From Kitasatospora phosalacinea (lineage in GTDB: Bacteria > Actinomycetota > Actinomycetes > Streptomycetales > Streptomycetaceae): 64,000 nt of DNA. The stretch's first letter is position 1, and every line of letters begins with the position of its first letter. The DNA lies in contig NZ_JNYE01000050.1 of assembly GCF_000717185.1 (NCBI RefSeq), forward strand, positions 1-64,000, written 5' to 3'. Positions 43,201 through 52,454 of this stretch are shown in pieces. The notes under the pieces are model-generated. The model saw nothing but the letters and a program-made list of their open reading frames with translations. It had not been told where the DNA came from and searched no databases. A program made the position numbers and the translations under genes.

Positions 43201-45540
43201 GTGGACGAGCGGACCGGGCGGAACGCGGCAGTGGCGGCGCGTCGCGGACGGTGGACGGGCCTGCTGGCCAGGGCCTCCGCCGCCCTGCTCGCGAGCGGGC
43301 TGGCCGGCGCCCTCTGCGCCGCCCCGGCCGCCTCCAGACCGGCCGCGACGGCCGACTACCCGGCCGTGGTGGAGATCGACACCGTGGCGCCGAAGGTCGC
43401 GCACGAGAACGAGAGCGTGACGATCACCGGCAAGGTCCTCAACTCCGGCCGGACGAAGCTCAAGTCGCCGACCGTCAAGGTCCGCCAGCCGCAGGCCCGG
43501 CCGATGAAGACCCGCAGCGAGATCGACCTGACCGAGTCCCGGACCACCCCGAGCACCCTGGACGGCCTGGCCCTGGACCAGCCGTCCGAGGACGTCGGCG
43601 ACCTGGAGCCGGGGCAGAGCGAGGACTTCACCCTGACGGTGCCGGTCTCCGCGCTGAAGGTCCGGGAGACCGGCCCCTACGAGCTGGCGGTGGACGTCTG
43701 GGGCAGCACCGGCGGCGAGCAGCCGCACCCGCTGGGCATCGGCCGGACGTACCTGCCGTACCAGGGCAAGGACGCCGCCCAGCCCTCGCAGCTGGCCGTG
43801 GTCTGGCCGCTCACCCACGCGCCGGTGCTGGTCGCCCAGACCATGGCGGACGCCGACCAGACGCCGGTGCTGCGCGACGACAGCCTGACCGCCGAACTGA
43901 CCGGCGACGGGCGGCTGAACCGGCTGGTCGAGATCGGCACCGGCATGCCGAACCTGACCTGGGCGATCGACCCGAACCTGCTGGACACCGTGTTCGCGAT
44001 GACCAAGTCGTACCGGGTGCAGAAGCCCGGCACCTCCGGCGAGTCCGCGAGCGAGGAGAACACCGTCCCGGGCACCGGCCGCGACGCGGCGACGGCCTGG
44101 CTGGCGAAGCTGCGCACCGCGCTGGCCTCCTCGGGCAGCGAGGTGGTGTCGCTGCCGTACGCCGACCCCGACCTGGCCTCGATCGCGCACAACGGCGCGG
44201 GGCTGAACGGCATGGACAACGCGCTGCGCAAGGCGGTGACGGCCGGGCAGATCACCACCGAGGCCCGCCTGGCGGTGGACGCCCGCTCGGACGTCGCCTG
44301 GCCGTACCGGGGCCTGCTGGACCAGCGCACCGCGGCGGTGGCGGCCGTCGCGGGCGGGCGGATCGTGCTGGTCGACGGCGCGTCGCTGCCGGAGTCCGAG
44401 AAGCTGCCCTACACGCCGGGCGCGGCCCGGTCGATCGGCAACGGGCAGACCGCGGTGGTCTCCGACCAGGCGCTCGCCGCGATGTTCCGGTCGGACCTGG
44501 CCTCGACGCACGACCGCACCTTGACCGGGCAGCACTTCCTGGCCGAGACCATGGCGATCGCCCACCAGCAGCCGGAGCACCCGCGCGGCCTGCTGGTGCT
44601 GCCGCCCCGCACGCTGACCGTCGGCACCGCGCAGGCGCTGCACGACTCGGTGCAGGAGGCCGCCGCCGGGGGCTGGGTCGCGCAGGCGACGCTGGAGAAG
44701 GTCGCGGGGATGACCCAGGACAAGGAGGCGAACACCTCCGTCCCGGAGTCGTACCCGTCCGACGCGACCGCCGGGGAGCTGTCCACCGCCGAGCTGTCGG
44801 CCACCATGCAGCTCCAGGACGGCGTGGACCAGCTGATGATGATCCTCACCCGGCCGGAGCGGGTGCGCGAGTCGTTCAGCGCCACGATGGTGCGCTCGAT
44901 GTCCACCGAGTGGCGCGACCGGCCGAAGGCCGGCGCCGAGTACCGGCTCGGGGCGCGCACCTACCTGGACAACCTGAAGTCCGCGGTCCGGGTCATCCAG
45001 AAGAGCGTGGTGACCCTGCCCGGCGACAACGCGACGATGCTGGTCAGCGTGAAGAACGGGCTGACCCAGTCGGTCGGCAACCTGGAGCTGCACGTCACCT
45101 CCACCCAGCCGAACCGGCTGCGGATCGACTACCCGGTCCAGCCGCTGGTGCTGGAGGCCACCACCAACTCCTCGCTCCGCTTCCCGGTCGAGGCCCAGGT
45201 CAACGGCCCGGTCCAGGTGACCGCCCAGCTGTGGACCACCGGCCCGGACGCCCGCCCCTACGGCGAGGCGATGGAGTTCACCGTCGACGTCACCTCGGTG
45301 GCCAGCGGCGTGATGTACGTGATCGCGGGCGGCACCGTGCTGATGGTCCTGGCCGGGGTGCGGTTCTCCCTGCAGCGCAAGAAGCGCCGGGCGGCCGGCG
45401 AGGTCGACGAGGACCCGGACCGCCCGGTCGACGGCTCCGCCGCGGCCGGGACGGGCACCGAGCCGCCGTCCGACGCGGACCCCTCGTCCGCTGCGGATGA
45501 CACCGATCGGGTCGCCGGTGATGAGAAGGTGGATCACTAG
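43201..45540 (+). CDS. DUF6049-family secreted membrane-anchored protein
   Basis: 779 residues. An N-terminal signal (LLARASAALLASGLAGALCAAPAAS), an Ig-like beta domain (VVEIDTVAPKVAHENESVTITGKVLNSG), a large central region and a C-terminal beta domain precede one TM helix at about residues 703-722 (VMYVIAGGTVLMVLAGVRF) and a basic, then acidic, tail. This layout matches the DUF6049 proteins always found just upstream of murJ in actinomycetes. A role in cell-wall synthesis or export is inferred from context. GTG start; the murJ ATG lies 53 bases downstream of its stop. Confidence 0.85.
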   Translation: MDERTGRNAAVAARRGRWTGLLARASAALLASGLAGALCAAPAASRPAATADYPAVVEIDTVAPKVAHENESVTITGKVLNSGRTKLKSPTVKVRQPQARPMKTRSEIDLTESRTTPSTLDGLALDQPSEDVGDLEPGQSEDFTLTVPVSALKVRETGPYELAVDVWGSTGGEQPHPLGIGRTYLPYQGKDAAQPSQLAVVWPLTHAPVLVAQTMADADQTPVLRDDSLTAELTGDGRLNRLVEIGTGMPNLTWAIDPNLLDTVFAMTKSYRVQKPGTSGESASEENTVPGTGRDAATAWLAKLRTALASSGSEVVSLPYADPDLASIAHNGAGLNGMDNALRKAVTAGQITTEARLAVDARSDVAWPYRGLLDQRTAAVAAVAGGRIVLVDGASLPESEKLPYTPGAARSIGNGQTAVVSDQALAAMFRSDLASTHDRTLTGQHFLAETMAIAHQQPEHPRGLLVLPPRTLTVGTAQALHDSVQEAAAGGWVAQATLEKVAGMTQDKEANTSVPESYPSDATAGELSTAELSATMQLQDGVDQLMMILTRPERVRESFSATMVRSMSTEWRDRPKAGAEYRLGARTYLDNLKSAVRVIQKSVVTLPGDNATMLVSVKNGLTQSVGNLELHVTSTQPNRLRIDYPVQPLVLEATTNSSLRFPVEAQVNGPVQVTAQLWTTGPDARPYGEAMEFTVDVTSVASGVMYVIAGGTVLMVLAGVRFSLQRKKRRAAGEVDEDPDRPVDGSAAAGTGTEPPSDADPSSAADDTDRVAGDEKVDH

Positions 45541-45593
45541 GCCGCCCCACCCCCCGGGCGCCCGTCCCCCCATCTCTGACGTGGATTGGTGGC

Positions 45594-48050
45594 ATGAACG
45601 AGCGGAGCGAGCGAGCAACCCAGGACCAGGGCGGCGGCCCGCCCCAGGAGCGCCCGGGCGGCCCCCGGTCCGCCGCCCCCGCGGAACCGGCCGCCGACTG
45701 GTACGTCGCCGACACCTACGCCCACGACCCGTACGCGGCCGGGGCCTTCGGGAGCGCGGACCCGTACGGCGCGATCGACCTGCCGGGGGCCGGCCCGGAC
45801 GAGACGGACACCCCGGAGGGGTCGGCCGCGGTGCCCGGGCAGGGCGAGCGCGGGCCCGAGGCCACCCTGCAGCTGACCGCCCCGGCCCCGCGCTGGGCGT
45901 CGATCGCCGCCGAGGTCGCGGCGGAGGCGGGCACCGAGGCGCGGCCCGAGGCCCGGCCCCCGGCCCGGCCCGAGCCGGAGACCGACGCGGGAACCGACGC
46001 GGGAACCGGGGGGGTCGGACCGCGCTGGAAGGTCGAGCCCGAGCCCGAGCCCGCGGAGGACTACGTCGGGGTGGACTCGCTGCTGTCGGCGGCCGCCGAC
46101 GGCCCCGGGGAGCCCCGGGAGCCCGCGGAGGAGGACGAGGAGGAGGACGAGGAGGACCAGGAGGACGGGCCGGAGCGGCCCGCCCCCGCCGCGGAGGGCA
46201 CGCGCCCGTACGTGCCGCCGATCGAGTTCGACCCGCCGCTGTCCGAGGAGGAGGCGGTGCTGCAGGTCGACGCCGCCGTGCTGGAGGCGAACGCGGCCGC
46301 CGCCGCGGCCGTGCCCACCGGCCCGGCGGCACCCGTCCTCCCGCCCGGGCCCGCCCCGGCCGGGAACACCGCGGGCACCGCGGCCCCGGAGCGTCCCGAC
46401 GGCGGCGGCCGGGTCGCCGGGCTGCTCAACTCCAGCGCCGTGATGGCGGCCGGCACCCTGGTCTCCCGCGGCACCGGCTTCCTGCGCACCATGGTGATCG
46501 CCGCCGCGATCGGCGTCGCCTCGATGGGCGACTCGTACAACGCCGCCAACACCCTGCCCACCCTGCTGTACATCCTGATCGGCGGCGGCGCGCTGAACGC
46601 GGTGTTCGTGCCGCAGCTGGTGCGCAGCATGAAGAACGACGAGGACGGCGGCACCGCCTACGCGAACCGGCTGCTCACCCTGGTGGTGACCGGCCTGGCG
46701 GGCGTGGTGTTCGTGGCGGTGCTGGCCGCGCCGGTGCTGGTGCAGCTGGTCTCGCACGCGCTGATGCGCGACCGGGCGAGCGCCGACACGACGGTGGCGC
46801 TGGCCCGGTACTGCCTGCCGACCATCTTCTTCATGGGCGTGCACGTGGTGATGGGCCAGATCCTCAACGCCCGCGGCCGGTTCGGCGCGATGATGTGGAC
46901 GCCGGTCCTGAACAACGTCGTGGTGATCTTCACCTTCGTGATGTACATCGCGGTGTACGGCACCTTCCAGCACACCGAGGTCACCCCGCAGTCGATCTCC
47001 CCCGAGGGCGTCCGGCTGCTCGGCATCGGCACCATGCTGGGCCTGGCCGTCCAGGCGCTGTCGATGATCCCCTACCTGCGGGCGGCGGGCTTCTCCTTCC
47101 GGCCGCGCTTCGACTGGCGCGGCCACGGCCTCGGCAAGGCCGCCCGGCTCGCCAAGTGGACCTTCCTCTTCGTGCTGGCCAACCAGGCCGGCTTCCTGGT
47201 GGTCACCCAGCTGGCCACCGCCTCCGGGAAGGCCGCCGAGCAGGACGGCCACCTCGGCGTCGGCCTGGCCGCCTACTCCAACGCGCTGCTGATCTGGCAG
47301 CTGCCGATGGCGGTGATCACCGTCTCGGTGATGAGCGCGGTGCTCCCCCGGCTCTCCCGGGCCGCCGCCGACCAGGACTCCGGCGCCGTCCGCGACGACC
47401 TCTCGTACGGCCTGCGCACCTCGGCGGTGGCGATCGTCCCCGCCGCGTTCCTGTTCCTGTCGCTGGGCCCGGTGATCGGCTCCTCGATCTACGGCCTGGG
47501 CAACGGCGGCGCGGTCGCCCACGGCACCACCGCGGTCGGCTACATGCTCTCCGCCTTCGCCCTCGGCCTGATCCCGTACTCGGTGCAGTACGTGCTGCTG
47601 CGCGGCTTCTACGCCTACGAGGACACCCGGACGCCGTTCTCCAACACCGTCTGGGTGGCGCTCACCCAGGCCGCCACCGCGGTGCTGTGCTGGCTGGTGC
47701 TGCCCGCGCAGTGGGCGGTCACCGGCATGGCACTGGGCTACGGCCTCTCCTACGCGGTCGGCGTGTCCGTCGCGGTGCCCAAGCTCAAGGCGAAGGTCGG
47801 CGGCCTGGACACCGCCCGGATCACCAAGACGTACGTCCGGCTGGCGATCGCCTCGCTGCCCGCCGCGGTGGTCGGCCTGGCGCTGGAACTGCTCGCCCTG
47901 CAGGTCCTGGACGGCTGGACCGGCAACGTGCTGACCCTGCTGGTCGCGGGCGGCGCGCAGCTCGCGGTCTTCCTGGTGCTGGCCCGCAAGATGCGCATCG
48001 AGGAACTCGGCGCGCTCACCGGAATGGTCCGCAGGCGGCTCGGCCGCTGA
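45594..48050 (+). CDS. murJ: Lipid II flippase MurJ (MviN)
   Basis: 818 residues. About 270 N-terminal residues are acidic, Pro/Ala/Glu-rich and disordered. The MOP-superfamily domain starts at AGLLNSSAVMAAGTLVSRGTGFLRTMVIAAAIG, followed by SYNAANTLPTLLYILIGGGALNAVFVPQL, with 14 or so helices to the C-terminus. It flips lipid II across the membrane. Unlike the mycobacterial MurJ, which carries a fused pseudokinase and galactose-binding domain at its C-terminus, this protein ends at RRRLGR and the pseudokinase is a separate downstream gene. A small hairpin (48071-48083) follows the stop. Confidence 0.95.
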   Translation: MNERSERATQDQGGGPPQERPGGPRSAAPAEPAADWYVADTYAHDPYAAGAFGSADPYGAIDLPGAGPDETDTPEGSAAVPGQGERGPEATLQLTAPAPRWASIAAEVAAEAGTEARPEARPPARPEPETDAGTDAGTGGVGPRWKVEPEPEPAEDYVGVDSLLSAAADGPGEPREPAEEDEEEDEEDQEDGPERPAPAAEGTRPYVPPIEFDPPLSEEEAVLQVDAAVLEANAAAAAAVPTGPAAPVLPPGPAPAGNTAGTAAPERPDGGGRVAGLLNSSAVMAAGTLVSRGTGFLRTMVIAAAIGVASMGDSYNAANTLPTLLYILIGGGALNAVFVPQLVRSMKNDEDGGTAYANRLLTLVVTGLAGVVFVAVLAAPVLVQLVSHALMRDRASADTTVALARYCLPTIFFMGVHVVMGQILNARGRFGAMMWTPVLNNVVVIFTFVMYIAVYGTFQHTEVTPQSISPEGVRLLGIGTMLGLAVQALSMIPYLRAAGFSFRPRFDWRGHGLGKAARLAKWTFLFVLANQAGFLVVTQLATASGKAAEQDGHLGVGLAAYSNALLIWQLPMAVITVSVMSAVLPRLSRAAADQDSGAVRDDLSYGLRTSAVAIVPAAFLFLSLGPVIGSSIYGLGNGGAVAHGTTAVGYMLSAFALGLIPYSVQYVLLRGFYAYEDTRTPFSNTVWVALTQAATAVLCWLVLPAQWAVTGMALGYGLSYAVGVSVAVPKLKAKVGGLDTARITKTYVRLAIASLPAAVVGLALELLALQVLDGWTGNVLTLLVAGGAQLAVFLVLARKMRIEELGALTGMVRRRLGR

Positions 48051-48339
48051 ACCGTCCGCGGGCACCGCGTTGACGAGCCGTCAACCCGGACGAGGACGAA
48101 CCGTCAGATCCTCAGTACGCTTCTCACGGGCCGGAGTCGGGGTACGCCCCCGGTTCCGGCCCGTTCGTCTGCTGTTCCGCCGGAAGTGGAGAACCGGGCA
48201 ACCTCCCGCCACTCCCAGAGGTCGTACCTGACGTCCGGAAGTGGGCACAATTGACCCTGCACGGCCGACCGCCCCGGCAGACGGGGACGTCGACCGTCCA
48301 GGGATGGACCGGGGCGACTCAAGGGGAGGTAGGACCACG

Positions 48340-50529
48340 GTGGCTGACGGCACCAAGGCGATCGTCGACACGTCCGAAACGGACGGGGCGGCGACCGAGG
48401 CCGCGCCCGCGACGGGCGCGGAGCTCGACGCCGGCTCCGACCACGGGTCCGACCGCGGGTCCGACCGCGCGCCCGACCGCGCGCCCGAGCCCGGCCGGGC
48501 CGCTGGGGGCCCCGCGAAGGGCTCCCCGGGCGGCGCGGCGAAGGCCACCTCCGGCGGCGCGGCGAAAAACGGGACGAAGGGCGGGGAGAAGGGCGGGGCG
48601 AAGGGCGGGGAGAAGAACGGCGGCCGGAGCAACGGCAAGGGCACCGCCAAGGCGGACCCGAAGACCACCCCGCTGCGCGCGGCCCGCCCGAAGACCGCCG
48701 CCCCCGGGAGCACCGCCGCCCCCGCCGTCGGCACCCGCACCGGCGCACCCGCGCCGGACGGCCCCGCGGAGCGGCCGCAGGCCCTGCCCCCCGAGGCCAC
48801 CGCCCCGCTCTCCGCCCAGGAGATCGACGCCGAGCTCGCCGCCCAGGGCGCCCGCCCCGACCGCCCCTCCCGCAGCCGTGGGGTGCGCCGCCCGCTGCCG
48901 CCGGTCGAGCCCGCCGAGCCCGCCCCCGCCACCAGCACCGAGACCCTGGACGCCGACACCGCCACCCTGCCGACCGTGCTGCCCGCCCCGAAGCGGCACA
49001 GCGGCGACAAGATCGGCGCCCGCTACCGGCTGGAGGAGTGCATCTCCGAGTCGGAGACCTTCACCAGCTGGCGCGCCGTCGACGAGAAGCTCCGCCGCGC
49101 CGTCGGCGTCCACCTGCTCGCGGCCGGCCACCGCCGCGCCAAGTCGGTCCTCACCGCCGCCCGCAGCGCCGCCCTGCTCGGCGACCCGCGCTTCGTCCAG
49201 GTGCTGGACGCGGTGCAGGAGGGCGAGCTGGTCTACGTCATCCGCGAGTGGCTGCCCGGCGCCCACGACCTCGGCGAGCTGCTGGCGAGCGGCCCGATGG
49301 AGCCGTACGACGCGTACCAGATGGTCCGCCAGGTCACCGACGCGATCGCCGCCGCCCACGAGCGCGGCCAGGCGCACCTGCGGCTCACCCCCAAGTGCGT
49401 GCTGCGCACCGACGGCGGCCAGTACCGGATCAACGGCATCGCGGTGGACGCGGCCCTGCGCGGCCTGCCCGCCGAGGACGCCGAGCTGACCGACGTCCGG
49501 GCGATCGGTGCGCTGCTGTACGCGGCGCTCACCCACCGCTGGCCCTACCCCGAGGACCGCTACGACCTCCAGGGCCTGCCCAAGGGCCTCGGCTGCGTCC
49601 CGCCGGACCAGGTCCGGGCGGGCGTCCACAAGGGCCTCGCGGAGCTCGCCGCGCGGATCCTGTGCGAGCAGCCCCCCAACCACAAGGAGCCGATCACCAG
49701 CCCCGCCGAGCTGGCCGCGGCGATCGGCCGGATGCCGAAGGTCCGGCAGCCCGAGCAGCCCGCCCCGCCCGCGCTGCGCGCCCTGCCCGCCGCCCGGCCG
49801 CGCTACGCCGCCGGTGCGCCGACCCAGGCGCTGCCGCGCACCGAGCCCGCCCCGCCCGCCGGGCCCGTTCCTGCCCCCGCGCCACGCCGCCGCCGCGGGC
49901 TGCGCCGCCTGCTGAAGTGGACCGCCGCGCTGGTCGCGCTCTCCACCGTGGCGATCGGCTCCTGGCAGCTGGCCCAGTACGTCAACGACCAGCAGGACAA
50001 GGCGGGCAGCACCCAGAACAGCCCCGCCCCCGCCCCGACCGGCTCGGCGCCCGCCCCCACCGGCGAGAAGCTCACGATCTCCTCGCTGGCCCCGTTCAAC
50101 GCCTTCGGCGACACCAAGGACGAGCACAGCGTCGAGCTGCCGAACGCCACCGACGGCAACCCGTCCACCGCCTGGACCACCCAGCGCTACAACGACCAGT
50201 TCGGCGGCGCCTACCGGCCCGGCACCGGCATCCTGATCGACCTCGGCTCGCCCCGCCAGGTCGGCTCGGTGAACGTCCAGTTCCTCGGCGACACCAAGGC
50301 CGAGCTGAAGGCCGCCCCCGCCGGCACCACCGCCCCGCCGAGCGCCGACGACTCCGGCTTCCGCAGCTTCGGCGCCTCGGTCGCGGCCGGCTCCGGCACC
50401 AGGGTCGCCCTGACGCCGGACAGCCCGGTCACCACCCGGTACCTGCTGCTCTGGCTGACCAACGTCCCGGCCAACGACGACGGCGGCGGCTTCCGCGGCA
50501 AGGTCGCCGAGGTCCAGGTCAACGGTTAG
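48340..50529 (+). CDS. Membrane pseudokinase with extracytoplasmic discoidin-like domain
   Basis: 729 residues. A 210-residue low-complexity N-terminus (Ala/Pro/Gly/Lys) is followed by a protein-kinase-like fold (about 215-480) starting IGARYRLEECISESETFTSWRAVDEK. Kinase essentials are missing: the VAIK-type lysine reads VGVHLL, HRD is HLRLTPK and DFG is replaced by RINGIAV. One TM helix (about 523-545) leads to a galactose-binding-like domain (LPNATDGNPSTAWTTQRY and GILIDLGSPRQVGSVNVQFLG). This corresponds to the C-terminal half of mycobacterial MviN, here as its own gene. The GTG at 48340 has AGGGGAGGT upstream. It probably scaffolds MurJ regulation. Confidence 0.9.
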   Translation: MADGTKAIVDTSETDGAATEAAPATGAELDAGSDHGSDRGSDRAPDRAPEPGRAAGGPAKGSPGGAAKATSGGAAKNGTKGGEKGGAKGGEKNGGRSNGKGTAKADPKTTPLRAARPKTAAPGSTAAPAVGTRTGAPAPDGPAERPQALPPEATAPLSAQEIDAELAAQGARPDRPSRSRGVRRPLPPVEPAEPAPATSTETLDADTATLPTVLPAPKRHSGDKIGARYRLEECISESETFTSWRAVDEKLRRAVGVHLLAAGHRRAKSVLTAARSAALLGDPRFVQVLDAVQEGELVYVIREWLPGAHDLGELLASGPMEPYDAYQMVRQVTDAIAAAHERGQAHLRLTPKCVLRTDGGQYRINGIAVDAALRGLPAEDAELTDVRAIGALLYAALTHRWPYPEDRYDLQGLPKGLGCVPPDQVRAGVHKGLAELAARILCEQPPNHKEPITSPAELAAAIGRMPKVRQPEQPAPPALRALPAARPRYAAGAPTQALPRTEPAPPAGPVPAPAPRRRRGLRRLLKWTAALVALSTVAIGSWQLAQYVNDQQDKAGSTQNSPAPAPTGSAPAPTGEKLTISSLAPFNAFGDTKDEHSVELPNATDGNPSTAWTTQRYNDQFGGAYRPGTGILIDLGSPRQVGSVNVQFLGDTKAELKAAPAGTTAPPSADDSGFRSFGASVAAGSGTRVALTPDSPVTTRYLLLWLTNVPANDDGGGFRGKVAEVQVNG

Positions 50530-50650
50530 GGCCACTCTCCCGAACACCCCTTGATCCGCTGCGGCACATCCCCAACGATGTGACCCGGGGTCGCAACGAC
50601 GTGACCCGGGCCGCCGCAGCGGACGGCCGAACCGCAAGGAGGGGGCGCGG

Positions 50651-51469
50651 ATGGCCGAGGAGCCCACCGACGCCGAACTGCTCGCCCGGCACACGGCGGG
50701 CGACCCGGACGCCTTCGGGCTGCTGGTGCACCGCCACCGCGACCGCCTGTGGGCGGTCGCGGTGCGCACCCTCGGCGACCGCGAGGAGGCCGCCGACGCC
50801 CTGCAGGACGCCCTGGTCTCCGCGTTCCGGGCCGCCGCCGGGTTCCAGGGCCGCTCGGCGGTCACCACCTGGCTGCACCGGATCGTGGTCAACGCCTGCC
50901 TGGACCGGGCCCGCCGCGGCGCGGTCCGCCGGGCCGAGTCGCTCGACCAGCGGCCGGAGGGCACCGCGGAGCGCGCCCTCGGCAGCGCCGAGGGGGCGGA
51001 GCAGCACGCAGAGCGGGCCGAGACCCGCCGCGAGGTGGCCGAGGCGCTGGCCGAGCTGCCCGCCGAGCAGCGGGCCGCCCTGGTGCTGGTCGACATGCAG
51101 GGCTACCCGGTGGCCGAGGCCGCCGAGGTGCTCGGCGTCCCGGTCGGCACCGTCAAGAGCCGCTGCGCCCGCGGCCGGGCCCGGCTGCTGCCGCTGCTGC
51201 GCCACCTCGGCCCGAATCGTGTTCCACGTGAAACCGGGCTTCCCGGCAGCGCTCCCGTTCCACGTGGAACAGGCGCCGTCGCCCCCGCCGAACCCCCCGG
51301 TGTTCCACGTGGAACACCGGGCCAGGCGTCCGGGGACGTTCCACGTGGAACACCGGCGCGGGGCGCCGCCGTCCCGCCCGCCCCCCGGGACGGGAACCCG
51401 AACCCGCCCTCCCCCGTCCCATCCACGGATCCCTCGCCCGCGCTGGAAGGAGATGCGACCCCGCGATGA
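50651..51469 (+). CDS. sigM: ECF RNA polymerase sigma factor (SigM) with parS-coding tail
   Basis: 272 residues. Region 2 is DPDAFGLLVHRHRDRLWAVAV, DREEAADALQDALVSAFR and WLHRIVVNACLDRARR; region 4 is LAELPAEQRAALVLVDMQGYPVAEAAEVLG and VPVGTVKSRCARGRARLL. The classical ECF protein ends near residue 190; the remaining ~80 residues are Pro/Gly/Arg-rich and contain four VPRxT motifs, each encoded by a parS palindrome. GGAGG precedes the ATG. The stop overlaps the anti-sigma start (ATGA), typical of an ECF/anti-sigma pair. The locus matches SigM of S. coelicolor by neighbours. Confidence 0.93.
   Translation: MAEEPTDAELLARHTAGDPDAFGLLVHRHRDRLWAVAVRTLGDREEAADALQDALVSAFRAAAGFQGRSAVTTWLHRIVVNACLDRARRGAVRRAESLDQRPEGTAERALGSAEGAEQHAERAETRREVAEALAELPAEQRAALVLVDMQGYPVAEAAEVLGVPVGTVKSRCARGRARLLPLLRHLGPNRVPRETGLPGSAPVPRGTGAVAPAEPPGVPRGTPGQASGDVPRGTPARGAAVPPAPRDGNPNPPSPVPSTDPSPALEGDATPR
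51221..51234. promoter_or_regulatory. parS: parS-like ParB site 5 (in sigM)
   Basis: GTTCCACGTGAAAC, asymmetric by one base from a perfect palindrome; read as Val-Pro-Arg-Glu-Thr in SigM. Confidence 0.85.
51257..51270. promoter_or_regulatory. parS: parS-like ParB site 6 (in sigM)
   Basis: GTTCCACGTGGAAC, read as Val-Pro-Arg-Gly-Thr in SigM, 36 bp after site 5. Confidence 0.85.
51302..51315. promoter_or_regulatory. parS: parS-like ParB site 7 (in sigM)
   Basis: GTTCCACGTGGAAC, read as Val-Pro-Arg-Gly-Thr, 45 bp after site 6. Confidence 0.85.
51338..51351. promoter_or_regulatory. parS: parS-like ParB site 8 (in sigM)
   Basis: GTTCCACGTGGAAC, read as Val-Pro-Arg-Gly-Thr, 36 bp after site 7. 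Confidence 0.85.
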
Positions 51470-52301
51470 CGCCGCACCCGCCTTCCGGCCACCCCGGCCC
51501 GGACGCCCTCGCCGACCTCGCCGAGGACCTGCTGCCGCCCGAGCAGGCCGCCCCGCTGCACGCGCACCTGGCCGACTGCCCGGCCTGCGCCGAGGACTTC
51601 GCCCTGCTGCGCGAACTCCCGGACCTGCTGGCCGACACCCCCGTGCCCGCCATGCCGCAGGACCTCGCGGACCGGCTGACGGCCGCCCTGGCCGCCGAAT
51701 CGGCCGCCCGCACCGAGACCCGGCCGCAGCCCTCGCCCCCCTTGACCGACCCCTCCCCCCCGACCACCCCCTGCTCGCCACCGCGGCCGTCGCGCTGGTG
51801 GCGCTCGGCGCGGGCCTGGGCGGCGCGCTGCTCGACCGCAGCAGCAGCGGCCAGGACTCCGGCGCCGCCAGCGCCAACGCGCCCGCGGCGGCCGTCGGTG
51901 ACTCCCCGGCCGACATGGGCACCGGCGGCGGCGACGCCGGCGCCCCCCAGCAGGTCGCCCCGGGCAACGGCACCGAGGGCAGCAGCGGGGAGGACGGGCC
52001 CGACTTCACCGCCGACCGGCTCCCCGCCCAGGTCCGGCAGCTGCTGGACGGGAAGTCCCCGCACCAGCTCGGCGCGCCCACCCCCGGCGGCGCGGCGGCG
52101 CCCCCGTCCTGCGCCCTGGAGGCCGCCGGGCACCCCGGCGAGCAGCCCGCCGCCGCCGGCCCGGGCCGCTACCGGGGCCGCCCGGTACTGGCCCTGGTGT
52201 TCCGCCCGCCGGGCGGCGACGGGCCGCTGGACGTCTACCTGGCCACCCCCGACTGCCCCGGTTCGACGATCCTGCTGCACAGCACCGTCCCGGCCCCCTG
52301 A
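51466..52301 (+). pseudogene. rsmA: RsmA-like anti-sigma factor, frameshifted as sequenced
   Basis: The ATG at 51466 overlaps the sigM stop and encodes an anti-sigma start with a HxxxCxxC metal motif (HAHLADCPACAEDF). The frame then degenerates into Arg/Pro-rich nonsense after about residue 98. A different frame (shifted by -1) takes over at a C7 run (51755-51761) and encodes a TM helix (LLATAAVALVALGAGLGGALL) and a sensible extracytoplasmic domain ending STVPAP at 52301. Adding one C to the run would fuse the two halves. S. coelicolor RsmA binds SigM and is known to carry a [2Fe-2S] cluster. This may be a sequencing error, a genuine mutation or phase variation. Confidence 0.8.
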
Positions 52302-52360
52302 TTCCTCACCCGGCCGGGCCCACCGCGACCGGAGTGCGGGCGGTGGGTGCGGCCGGGCCT

Positions 52361-52387
52361 GGGAATGCGGGAGACTGGTGAGTCGTT
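52361..52387 (+). promoter_or_regulatory. SigR-type promoter of trxB
   Basis: GGGAAT (52361-52366), an exact 18-base spacer, then GTT (52385-52387): the disulfide-stress SigR consensus GGGAAT-N18-GTT. The trxB start is 68 bases downstream. S. coelicolor trxBA is a known SigR target. Confidence 0.85.
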
Positions 52388-52454
52388 GTCCGGGGCGGCG
52401 GAGCAGACCGCCCTCCACCGCGCGAGCGGGACGCCAGGCAGACCAGGAGAAGCA

